Positions 34,773 through 42,351 of a DNA stretch of 64,000 nucleotides are shown here, one piece after another. Positions within the stretch are counted from its first letter, which is position 1. Every line of letters starts with the position of its first letter. This DNA is from Draconibacterium mangrovi (GTDB lineage: Bacteria > Bacteroidota > Bacteroidia > Bacteroidales > Prolixibacteraceae): contig NZ_JAAAGB010000001.1 of assembly GCF_010586825.1 (NCBI RefSeq), positions 1,488,001-1,552,000 of the forward strand, written 5' to 3'. A model generated the notes under the pieces. That model was not told where the DNA came from, did not search any database, and saw only the letters and a list, made by a program, of their open reading frames with translations. A program made the translations under genes and the position numbers.

Positions 34773-35258
34773 ATGACAATTACCGAATATAACCTTGCAG
34801 TTGACAATTACTCAGATCGTCTGTACCGCTTTGTACTGAAAAATATAAAAGATGTGCATGCCGCGCAGGATATTGTGCAGGACAGCTACGAGAAATTGTG
34901 GAAGAACCGCGAGAACGTGGATGGCACGAAAGTAAAATCGTACCTTTTTACCACTGCCTACCACACAATGATCGACCGCATACGCAAGGAAAAGCGTTCG
35001 GCATTTGCCGAGGATATGAGCTTGCCGGAAGAAGGACACGAAAGCAACTATTCCGACTTAAGCGAAATACTGAAAGAGGCCGTTAACAAACTACCGGAAA
35101 TACAACGAATGGTAGTGTTGTTACGCGATTATGAGGGATACAACTACCAGGAAATTGGCGAGCTGACGAATTTAAGCGAATCGCAGGTGAAAGTATACAT
35201 TTACCGGGCAAGGTTGTTTCTGAAGAAATATATTGGCAGCATCGAGGCTGTAGCATAG
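34773..35258 (+). CDS. ECF RNA polymerase sigma factor
   Basis: I start at 34773 (161 aa, MTITEYNLAV), because the longer ORF from 34677 would read through the ilvE terminator and this gene's promoter. Region 2 (about 10-80, AAQDIVQDSYEKLWKNRENVD and YLFTTAYHTMIDRIRKEKR) and region 4 (about 105-155, LPEIQRMVVLLRDYEGYNYQEIGELTNLSESQVKVYIYRARL) are clear. An anti-sigma gene follows after 15 bp. The shared promoter motif before this gene and before 36772 marks it as probably autoregulated. Confidence 0.92.
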   Translation: MTITEYNLAVDNYSDRLYRFVLKNIKDVHAAQDIVQDSYEKLWKNRENVDGTKVKSYLFTTAYHTMIDRIRKEKRSAFAEDMSLPEEGHESNYSDLSEILKEAVNKLPEIQRMVVLLRDYEGYNYQEIGELTNLSESQVKVYIYRARLFLKKYIGSIEAVA

Positions 35259-35273
35259 AAAGAGGGGCGGAAC

Positions 35274-36320
35274 ATGAAGGAGATTAACAGAACAAATTAC
35301 GAAGCTTATTTTATCGATTACCTGGAGGGCGACCTCGATGAAGGGATGATCGATAGCTTTATTGCGTTTCTGAAAGCGAATCCCGACCTGAAACAAGAAC
35401 TGGAACTTTACGAACCGATTTCGCTGGAGCCCGAAAAAGTTACATTCAATAAAAAAACAGAGCTTTATAAAAGCAATTTTGATAATAGCGAAGGATTTGA
35501 TAACGCTGCGATTGCATTGCTTGAAGGCGACTTAAGCGAACAGGAAAAACAGGATTTTGAAACATATCTGGCCAGTAATCCGGAAAAGGAAAAACAGGCT
35601 GCAGCTTTTCAAAAAGCCATATTAACGGCTGATGAAAGCATTGTTTTTGCCAATAAGAAAAAGCTGTACAAAAAAGCACCGGGCAAAACGATTTTGCTCT
35701 GGACAAGTCGTATGGCGGCTGTTTTAATTCTTGGCCTGGTTATTTTTAACCTGGTAAACCGAAACAGTATGGTTGAAGAAATCACATCGCAGCAAATTGC
35801 CGAAGTGGAAAAGGCTCCTCAGCAAACGAGTGAAGAAACGCCGGAAATAATACCTGAAAATAACGAACAAGTTGCAGTTGTCGAAAATACGCCAATCGAA
35901 GCTCCTGCTCCTGCAAAACAGATCAGCCCGAAAAAGCCGGTCATTGAAGACATTATCGAGGAAAATAACAGCACTTCGGCGCCCGATGAATTACTGGCCA
36001 TGCGCGAGACAATTGTTGTTCCTGAGGAAATGCATTCTCTCAACGCCTCGATAGCTGTTGAACAGCCCCATGCATCGCTGGCTACAATGTATCTTATCTA
36101 CCCTGCCGAAACTTACGATGATGAAATACTCTTGGCCGATCGTATTAAAGAAAAAATCAATTTGCGCAAGATCTCTCAGGCCGGTCTTGACCTGATTGCA
36201 AGTATTTCCGATGACCGTTTTGAGTATGAAACCAACAACAACGGCAAAGTGGTAAATTACACCTACGAATCGCGTTTGCTGGCCTTTTCTATTCCCGGAA
36301 GAAATGAGGCTGCTGAATAG
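35274..36320 (+). CDS. Membrane anti-sigma factor
   Basis: This 348-aa protein has two similar N-terminal helical motifs, YLEGDLDEGMIDSFIAFLKANPDL (17-40) and LLEGDLSEQEKQDFETYLASNPEKE (82-106), which probably bind the sigma factor. One transmembrane helix lies at about 139-162. The extracytoplasmic part is rich in Pro, Glu and Ala to about 260, then a more ordered C-terminal domain. It has no classic zinc HxxxCxxC motif. The arrangement fits the membrane anti-sigma factors of Bacteroidota, released by regulated proteolysis of the outer part. It is encoded right after its sigma gene. Confidence 0.85.
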   Translation: MKEINRTNYEAYFIDYLEGDLDEGMIDSFIAFLKANPDLKQELELYEPISLEPEKVTFNKKTELYKSNFDNSEGFDNAAIALLEGDLSEQEKQDFETYLASNPEKEKQAAAFQKAILTADESIVFANKKKLYKKAPGKTILLWTSRMAAVLILGLVIFNLVNRNSMVEEITSQQIAEVEKAPQQTSEETPEIIPENNEQVAVVENTPIEAPAPAKQISPKKPVIEDIIEENNSTSAPDELLAMRETIVVPEEMHSLNASIAVEQPHASLATMYLIYPAETYDDEILLADRIKEKINLRKISQAGLDLIASISDDRFEYETNNNGKVVNYTYESRLLAFSIPGRNEAAE

Positions 36321-36357
36321 CTATTTTGCAGAAAAGAAGCCGAATTATCTTCCTCGC

Positions 36358-36700
36358 TATTTCCGGCGAAAATGAAGCATTTAATTTTACGAGACTGTTT
36401 TCCGTGAAAATAAACTGACAAAACCCTTGAGCAGCTCATTTTCCGCGAAAAAACGTTGCTGGAATAAATTTTCATGCCATTTCCCGTGAAAATGAAACCA
36501 CAATTCATTTTCTCATCGAATTTCCCGCGCAAAAAGGTTCGGAAAATAATTAGGCACGCTATTTCTCGTGAAAAAAGCTTTAAAAACCATTTTTCCATTC
36601 CTTTTTCCATGAAAATGAAGCCACCCCACATTTTTTCTATCCATTTCCCACGAAAATAAGTTACGGATTCAGGAAGCCACATTTTTTCCCGGAAAATAAA
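36358..36700. repeat. Nine imperfect palindromes with 41-bp period
   Basis: The core is TTTYCCGYGAAAA, a near-palindrome. The GAAAA half starts at about 36368, 36406, 36447, 36488, 36530, 36570, 36611, 36652 and 36692, a spacing of 38-42 bp (mostly 40-41, about four turns of DNA). Examples are TTTCCGGCGAAAA, TTTTCCGTGAAAA, TTTCCCGTGAAAA, TTTCTCGTGAAAA and TTTCCCACGAAAA. The sequence between cores is not conserved, apart from frequent CATTTT blocks, unlike CRISPR repeats. The array lies between the anti-sigma stop and the promoter of the 36772 gene. Confidence 0.9.
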
Positions 36701-36714
36701 TTTGTAATTTCCCT

Positions 36715-36740
36715 GTAACTTTTAAAACAAGTAGCCCGTC
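36715..36740 (+). promoter_or_regulatory. ECF-type promoter of the 36772 gene
   Basis: GTAAC (36715-36719) and CGTC (36737-36740) are 17 bp apart, 31 bp before the ATG. Flanks CCTGTAACTT and GCCCGTCA match the sigma operon promoter at 34720-34744. Confidence 0.62.
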
Positions 36741-36771
36741 ACAGCATCAGAAACATTTAAACTTTATACAG

Positions 36772-37716
36772 ATGAAACAATTATTGATCTTGATTTTATG
36801 TTGCGTATTAAGCACAAATCTATTCGCGCAAAATGACACCACCGAGGTTAAAGTATTAAAAAAGAACGTAGTAACAGTAATTGAAGACAACGACAAAGTG
36901 CAGGTAGCTGTTGGCGACGGCGTTGAAGTAATTACCGACGACTGGGGCGACACTACGCATGTTCGCGTTGGCCGACGTACCTTTAAAGTTATCGAAGGCC
37001 ACAACGGAACTTACGTTAGAGTCGAGAAAGATGTGAACCGCCAGAAATGGTCGGGCCGCTTTAACCCACACTGGGCAGGCCTTGAAGTTGGAATTAACAT
37101 TATGACCGGAAGTGATTATTCCATCTACAATGATAATCCTGAATTTGCTGATTACGACGGTGATTTCCTTGACCTGAATCCCGGAAAATCATTAACATGG
37201 AACCTGAATTTTGCCGAATTCGCATTTAAAAACGAACGCAAAACCTTTGGCGTGGTAACCGGTCTTGGGTTGAGTTTTAACGACTACACTTTTAACGATG
37301 CAGTGACCATCGCAAAATATAATGGCGACGGAATGATTGTGCCCGTGCCGCTTTATCCCGACGGCGATGGACACGGCATAAAAAAATCGAAGTTACACGT
37401 TAATTATCTCACAGCACCTCTAATGCTCGAGGTTAAAACCCCACTTCGTATGGGCAGTTCGCGCCTGTACCTGGCAGGTGGCGTTATTGGTAGCTTGTAC
37501 CTGGGTTCGCACACCAAATACAAGTATTATAAGGGTGACAAAGAAAAATCGAAAAGCGGTTACAACATCAACCAGTGGAAATACGAACTTACCGGACGTA
37601 TTGGTTTTGGCGACTTCTGCGTATTTGCCAACTACAGCATGACATCTTTATTTAAAAATGGAAGAGGCCCAGAAGCTTATCCATTGATGATCGGCGTTTC
37701 ATTCCCCAATATTTAG
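36772..37716 (+). CDS. Outer-membrane beta-barrel protein (PorT-like)
   Basis: This 314-aa protein has a signal peptide (about 1-20, ending FAQ). A Val/Asp-rich N-terminal region (about 21-95, many alternating VxVxxGDGVEV-type strands) precedes a C-terminal barrel (about 100-314) ending ..IGVSFPNI. The barrel resembles outer-membrane beta-barrel/PorT-type domains. The N-terminal region may be a periplasmic beta domain. Its promoter matches that of the ECF sigma gene, so it is a likely member of that regulon, and the 41-bp palindrome array lies just upstream. A terminator follows. Confidence 0.75.
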   Translation: MKQLLILILCCVLSTNLFAQNDTTEVKVLKKNVVTVIEDNDKVQVAVGDGVEVITDDWGDTTHVRVGRRTFKVIEGHNGTYVRVEKDVNRQKWSGRFNPHWAGLEVGINIMTGSDYSIYNDNPEFADYDGDFLDLNPGKSLTWNLNFAEFAFKNERKTFGVVTGLGLSFNDYTFNDAVTIAKYNGDGMIVPVPLYPDGDGHGIKKSKLHVNYLTAPLMLEVKTPLRMGSSRLYLAGGVIGSLYLGSHTKYKYYKGDKEKSKSGYNINQWKYELTGRIGFGDFCVFANYSMTSLFKNGRGPEAYPLMIGVSFPNI

Positions 37717-37740
37717 AAATCAAACAGCATCTATAACTCA

Positions 37741-37773
37741 TGTCCCCGGTAATTTTTGCCGGGGATTTTTTTG
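37741..37773 (+). terminator. Rho-independent terminator
   Basis: TCCCCGG (37743-37749) pairs with CCGGGGA (37759-37765), followed by TTTTTTT. It ends the outer-membrane protein gene. Confidence 0.92.
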
Positions 37774-37804
37774 CTTTAACAGTTGCTTCGTGTACATTTA
37801 ATCC

Positions 37805-38401
37805 ATGGAAATCATTCGTTTAATACCGCTGATCGGCTTTTTGCTTTTCTGTTTACAGATTGGTATCCGGGCTTTCGTTTTGCAACGAAAAGGAACGCGT
37901 TTATCTGGTGAAAAAAAGCAGTCCTCAAAAGGAATTAGCACGGTTTTACTTATCGCTTTTTTCATGGTGTTTTTAAACGAACTCGGCTACAAAGCAGGAT
38001 TGATTCATTTTTCCTTCCTCCCAGAAGCTTTGCAACCTTTACTTACCGGAAAGATTATTCTCGTTATTAGCGGAATCGTACTTATTTTATTGGGTAACCT
38101 GTTAATGCTGCTAACATTGCGAGCACTAAAACAATCGCTGCGTTTTGGATTAAACAAGGGCAATCTGGGCAAACTGGTAACCTCCGGAATTTACGGCTGG
38201 TCGCGTAATCCGTTCTTCCTGGCTATTAACTGTTTATTTATTGGAATTTCGCTGGTATTCCCCACCCCGTTTTTTATTGCGATCAGTCTGTTAACGCTGC
38301 TCTCCATACACCTTTTTATTTTAAAAGAAGAGCGTTTTATGCATGAAAACTACGGGGAAGAATACAACAACTACGCAAAAACCGTAAGACGCTATTTTTG
38401 A
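37805..38401 (+). CDS. ICMT/PEMT-like membrane methyltransferase
   Basis: This 198-aa inner-membrane protein has about five helices and the C-terminal ICMT/NnrU-like signature LVTSGIYGWSRNPFFLAI...EERFMHENYGEEYNNYAKTVRRYF (RNP, then EE and YxxY-VRR). These use SAM to methylate lipids, isoprenylated or other membrane substrates. Start at 37805; the C-terminus overlaps the stop end of the convergent ATPase gene by 10 bp. Substrate unknown. Confidence 0.85.
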   Translation: MEIIRLIPLIGFLLFCLQIGIRAFVLQRKGTRLSGEKKQSSKGISTVLLIAFFMVFLNELGYKAGLIHFSFLPEALQPLLTGKIILVISGIVLILLGNLLMLLTLRALKQSLRFGLNKGNLGKLVTSGIYGWSRNPFFLAINCLFIGISLVFPTPFFIAISLLTLLSIHLFILKEERFMHENYGEEYNNYAKTVRRYF

Positions 38402-39606
38402 GTGGCAAACTGGTGAAACGGCACCACATGAACAGTTTTATCGTCGCGAATAAAAGTGTCTGTTTGGTTTAAAGTAACCAATGTTCCCTCTTTGAAACCA
38501 AAGAAATCCATAGCTTCCAACAAACCATTTAATTCCTGCTCCAGTTTATCCTGCTCCAACGTTGCACACACCTGCACAGCAATTTTAGCCTGATCTTTTC
38601 CAAAGCCAATAAAGTCGCAGTACCCGTCTTCCGAGAAATAGAAGAGTTCTGTGAATTTCGATTTTAAGTACAGAAACACCAGGTTTTCAAGCAGCTGATC
38701 CGATTTTTCGGCGATATTAAAAGTTGCGGTACTTACAAAACCCGTGTCGGCCACATACACTTTGCGCGGATTTACCAGCTGTTTGCGCAGCGAATAGCTG
38801 AATTTTGGAACATAATACATTAAAAAACCGGTCTCCAGAAAATTCAGATAGTCAACCACCGTAGTTGTGGTTTTTATGCCTAATATATTCTTTAGCTGAT
38901 TGGCGGTTATCATTTCCCCAACATGGCGCAATAAATGCAAACTGAGTCGTTTAAACGCCCTCAAATCGCGAATACCGTTGGTTAATCCAATCTCGCGCAC
39001 AACAATGTCGTCAAACAACTGACCTAAAAATTCATCACGGTTGGTTTCAGGCACAAAAAAACCGCCTTTTGCCATGTAATCCAATACCGAACTTTCATCC
39101 CGTTCCAGCGAATGGTAGGCGCAGAATTCATCATACGACAGCGGCGCAATCACTCTGCTGATATACCTTCCTGTCAAACTCCTTCCCTTTTCATTATTTA
39201 GTACCCCTGCATTCGAAGTGGTGAAAATAACCCGAAAACCTTCATCCAGTTTCTGGCGAATATATTCCTGCCAGCCCTCCATAATTGTAATTCCGTCGAG
39301 CAGTAATATTTTGCTTTCAGTTGATTCAATGATTTCATCGAGCTTAAAAAAATCGTTCTGATCAAAACCATAAAATCCGGGATGCCTGAAATTAACGTAA
39401 AAAGCAGCATTGGAGTAGTGATTTTTTAACTGATAAAGCACCGATTTTTTCCCGGTCCGTTTTAATCCCGTTATAATAATTAACTCACTTTTTTCATTCA
39501 GTATCTGATCAACTAACTCTCTGTTTATATAGGAATTAATCAGTTCAGAAGAATTTTTATGTGAATCAATTAGTATTTTTAAGTCTGATTTTAAAATCAT
39601 TACCAT
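38392..39606 (-). CDS. ATP-binding protein of the AAA_14/DUF4143 family
   Basis: This 404-aa protein has an N-terminal AAA-like P-loop GLKRTGKKS (47-55) and the AAA_14 layout (LLLDGITIMEGWQEYIRQKLDEGFRVIFTTSNAG). A C-terminal DUF4143 domain follows (about 190-390, VVDYLNFLETGFLMYYVPKF, PRKVYVADTGFV). In the family the Walker B usually reads LDE; here it is LDG, so ATP hydrolysis may be weak or lost. These are scattered, often single-gene, putative mobile or defence-like ATPases of unproven role. The flanks are AT-rich and the downstream gap is long. Confidence 0.88.
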   Translation of the reverse strand: MVMILKSDLKILIDSHKNSSELINSYINRELVDQILNEKSELIIITGLKRTGKKSVLYQLKNHYSNAAFYVNFRHPGFYGFDQNDFFKLDEIIESTESKILLLDGITIMEGWQEYIRQKLDEGFRVIFTTSNAGVLNNEKGRSLTGRYISRVIAPLSYDEFCAYHSLERDESSVLDYMAKGGFFVPETNRDEFLGQLFDDIVVREIGLTNGIRDLRAFKRLSLHLLRHVGEMITANQLKNILGIKTTTTVVDYLNFLETGFLMYYVPKFSYSLRKQLVNPRKVYVADTGFVSTATFNIAEKSDQLLENLVFLYLKSKFTELFYFSEDGYCDFIGFGKDQAKIAVQVCATLEQDKLEQELNGLLEAMDFFGFKEGTLVTLNQTDTFIRDDKTVHVVPFHQFATQK

Positions 39607-39875
39607 TTATTTATTACAAATATAATTCTTTTATTTTTATTAATATATATTCTTATCCATTTGTAATATACACTTCAATTTTTTCTTAATATAGTGCGAT
39701 AAAAGTATTTAGCAGTTTAAAGAAATGAGGATTTCTTATACGTCAATAAAAGCATTTTAATTTTTGGAAGAAATGATATAGAAATCCCAGTTAAAAAAGG
39801 AGAGAAAAGAAGGAAATATGGAAGCCGGAGATAAAAGTTCGGGCTTGCGTTTATACAATCAGTTTATAGTTTCTA

Positions 39876-40012
39876 TCGATTTATTTCGTCCGGGATAACG
39901 AACAATCTCTATCCAACTTTCTTCGCCGGACGAAATCGACCTCATTCTCTTTCCCGGCGCTTCCTGACTGCTGTCAGGCGCACCGGGTTATTGCTTGTCG
40001 CCCCTTTGGGGC
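39876..40012. repeat. Multi-hairpin element
   Basis: TCGATTTATTTCGTCCGG (39876-39893) pairs with CCGGACGAAATCGA (39926-39939), a 4-nt bulge apart. CCCGGCGC..CCTGAC pairs with GTCAGGCGCACCGGG (39953-39987), a compound stem with a small bulge. GCCCC (40000-40004) pairs with GGGGC (40008-40012), followed by TTTT. The order of large arm, compound stem and terminator-like stem suggests either a mobile-element remnant or a structured RNA. Confidence 0.65.
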
Positions 40013-40118
40013 TTTTATCAAAAAGCGTAGAAAGACCGTTTTGCTCCAACCCCAGACAGACTAATTCTATAAAAAATGTCGCCTGGTAGAAAACTCTAAT
40101 TCAAAATAGACTTTTAAT

Positions 40119-40158
40119 AAAAAAGGGATAAAAGCCAATCGGCCCCTATCCCTTTTTC
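40119..40158 (-). terminator. Terminator of the amidohydrolase gene
   Basis: AAAAAGGGATA (40120-40130) pairs with TATCCCTTTTT (40147-40157). The T-run follows when read leftward, about 20 bp past the stop at 40179; it can also act rightward. Confidence 0.85.
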
Positions 40159-40178
40159 CTAAGTGAATATTTTAATTT

Positions 40179-41813
40179 CTACAACTCAAACACTTTTTCC
40201 CCGGCACTCCAGGTACTCAATATTTTGGTGTTTAGTACTTCTTTTGGATCTGCTTTCATCAAATCGGTATCCAATACTACAAAGTCGGCCCACATTCCGG
40301 GAACAAGTTGTCCTTTCTCATTTTCTTCGAACGATGATTTGGCGGTCCAGCTTGTCATGGCACGCAGTGTTTGTTCGCGTGTAAGTCCTTCATCTTTTTG
40401 CCAGCCACCTTCTGGCCAACCATCATGATCGGTGCGGAATACCGCCGAATAAAAGGTATACAACGGATATATATTTTCAACCGGGAAATCGGTTCCGGCA
40501 GGCACCCATCCCAATTGTTTCAGCAAGGTTTGGTAGGCATAGGCACCTTTTATACGTTCCGGCCCCAAACGATCTTCTGCCCACGGCATATCGCTGGTGC
40601 AGTGCGTTGGTTGAATGGAAGGTACAATTGAAAACTCGGCAAACTTTTTAAAATCATCAGGATTAACAATTTGCGAATGTTCGATTCGCCAGCGACGGTC
40701 GTTTTTCCCTTTCAGAAACCTGCCGTATGTATCCAGCATTAAACGGTTGCCACCGTCGCCAATGGCATGTGTGGCAACCACGAAATTATTTTCATAAGCC
40801 AGCTGGCAAATCATATCATAATAATCCTGCGTTTCAATTTGCAGACCGCTGTTTCCTTCGTCATCCGAATAATCTGCCATCAGCAGTGCACCTCTCGAGC
40901 CCAAGGCACCATCGGCATAAACTTTTATGGTATTCACCAGCAAACGGTCGGTTTTGTAAGCTTCTCCTTTTTTCACAAAATAATCGAAGTTCTCCTGCGT
41001 AGGATTCAGCATGGCATTCACCCGCATTTTTAATTTGCCGGCCTCCTGCATTTCATCCATCAGTATAATGGTTGCTTTATCCAGCCCGCAATCGGTAACC
41101 GATGTAAGGCCCGCAGCAAAACAGTTTTTCTGTGCTTCAAGCAAGCCCTTTTCCTGCTGATCAGCAGTCATCTCGGGAATCAGTTTTCCAACAAAACCCA
41201 TGGCGTTATCGATTAGAACTCCGGTAGGTTCACCATTTTTCAATAGCACTTCCCCGCCCTGAACTTTGCTATTTGCCGAAATACCTGCCAGTTCCAACGC
41301 TTTTGAATTGCACCAACCGGCGTGCCCGTCAACACGAACCAGGTAAACCGGAATGTCGGGGAATAACTCATCCAGTTTTGTTTTATCAGGAAAACGGGTG
41401 TCTTCCCAATCGTTCTGATCCCAGCTGCGCCCCAAAATCCATTCGCCACCAAATTTATCGTGATGTTCTTTTAAAAGCTCGTAAATTTCTTCCGGACTTT
41501 TTGTTCCGCGTAAGTCTGAATATTGCAGCAAGTTTACCGCATAACCATTAAAATGACAATGGGCATCGTTAAAACCGGGGTAAATAAACTTGCCCCCGGC
41601 ATCAATAATATTATCCGAATCGTATTTATCCCTGATTTCCTGTGAAGTACCAACAGCTACAATTTTCCCTTTTTTAACGGCAAACGACTCAGCAACTGTG
41701 AATTCCTCATCAACAGTATAAACCGAAGCTCCTGAAACAATCAGGTCTGCTTTTTCTTTTTGTGTACACGATGTCATTACAAATAATAGGATTAATGCCT
41801 TAAAAAAATACAT
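40179..41813 (-). CDS. YtcJ-like amidohydrolase lipoprotein
   Basis: This 544-aa protein has a lipobox VMTSC (Cys16) and the amidohydrolase_3 layout. N-terminal strands (DLIVSGASVYTVDEE...PGFNDAHCHFNG, the HxH metal pair) precede a TIM barrel with DGHAGWCNSKAL, TSVTDCGLD and CTSDMPWAEDRLG, and a late PAGTDFPVE aspartate. YtcJ-like enzymes hydrolyse formamide-like or other C-N bonds; the substrate is open. The lipid anchor implies a periplasmic role, unusual for the cytosolic YtcJ prototype. It is monocistronic. Confidence 0.9.
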   Translation of the reverse strand: MYFFKALILLFVMTSCTQKEKADLIVSGASVYTVDEEFTVAESFAVKKGKIVAVGTSQEIRDKYDSDNIIDAGGKFIYPGFNDAHCHFNGYAVNLLQYSDLRGTKSPEEIYELLKEHHDKFGGEWILGRSWDQNDWEDTRFPDKTKLDELFPDIPVYLVRVDGHAGWCNSKALELAGISANSKVQGGEVLLKNGEPTGVLIDNAMGFVGKLIPEMTADQQEKGLLEAQKNCFAAGLTSVTDCGLDKATIILMDEMQEAGKLKMRVNAMLNPTQENFDYFVKKGEAYKTDRLLVNTIKVYADGALGSRGALLMADYSDDEGNSGLQIETQDYYDMICQLAYENNFVVATHAIGDGGNRLMLDTYGRFLKGKNDRRWRIEHSQIVNPDDFKKFAEFSIVPSIQPTHCTSDMPWAEDRLGPERIKGAYAYQTLLKQLGWVPAGTDFPVENIYPLYTFYSAVFRTDHDGWPEGGWQKDEGLTREQTLRAMTSWTAKSSFEENEKGQLVPGMWADFVVLDTDLMKADPKEVLNTKILSTWSAGEKVFEL

Positions 41814-41937
41814 AGTTCATTTTTTGGTTAGACACAAATGTAGCCTTTTGCGGCATATTTTAAAACAGTAAAACTGAAGGGCTTTTCCAACTATATATTA
41901 TTATATTTGCGCGACTTACAGAAACTTAAAGGCAAGA

Positions 41938-42273
41938 ATGTTTACAGTCGGCATATTTACAACGCATTTCCCCTACCTGGTGTTTATTGCCTGTTATGCC
42001 TGGTTTTTGCTTTTTGGTGTTGAGCAGGCTCAGGAAGGAAAAATACAGATTGCCGAAAAATCGATCCAGATCGAATACCATGTAAATCATTCAAAAACTT
42101 CGTCAGTTAGTGTGTATCATTTTTTCCAGCCCGAAAACTACGACTCCTCGGGTTTCAAAAACTATAACAACCTAATAATCAAACAAAAATGGAGAACCTA
42201 CTTCACTCCATTCGCCTGTCAGGATTGTTTTTTTGAAGGTTCATTTTGTCGTCCCCCTCCCGCAATGGCCTGA
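41938..42273 (+). CDS. Small membrane protein upstream of the TonB receptor
   Basis: This 111-aa protein has one N-terminal transmembrane helix (about 9-28, HFPYLVFIACYAWFLLFG), a polar middle and a Cys-containing end (FACQDCFFEGSFCRPPP). A TAnnTTTG-type box (TATATTTG, 41902-41909) lies 29 bp before its ATG. It precedes the TonB receptor gene by 78 bp on the same strand, so it may head the heme/iron unit. I recall similar small proteins ending in RPPP near Bacteroidota receptor genes, but I cannot name a family, so function is unknown. Confidence 0.6.
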   Translation: MFTVGIFTTHFPYLVFIACYAWFLLFGVEQAQEGKIQIAEKSIQIEYHVNHSKTSSVSVYHFFQPENYDSSGFKNYNNLIIKQKWRTYFTPFACQDCFFEGSFCRPPPAMA

Positions 42274-42351
42274 TTATATTCAACCTATTATTTATACCAT
42301 TAACCTTTGCTTATTGCAAGCAAATCATATTTATTCTGTTAAAGAAAATCC

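Larger units (their letters stand above)
36321..36771. other. 451-bp intergenic region, largely a repeat array
   Basis: The gap holds the nine-copy palindrome array (36358-36700) and then the ECF-like promoter of the next gene. Two overlapping open frames (about 139 aa minus, 61 aa plus) cross the array but are made only of the repeat's translation and are not annotated as genes. Confidence 0.7.
39607..40178. other. 572-bp gene-free region with repeat structure
   Basis: The first 260 bp are very AT-rich and hold the ATPase promoter. The middle (39876-40012) is a multi-hairpin element. The right edge carries the amidohydrolase terminator. No coding ORF longer than about 26 aa was seen. Confidence 0.6.

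Noticed and set aside
36263-36682. Two open frames (139 aa minus, 61 aa plus) across the palindrome array
   Set aside because: Both translate the same near-palindromic repeat on each strand, with repeated Phe/Lys/Gly-rich words and no start context or homology. The array explains both.
36358-36700. CRISPR array
   Set aside because: The cores are only about 13 bp, vary between copies, and the spacers are not unique protospacer-like sequences. No cas genes are nearby.
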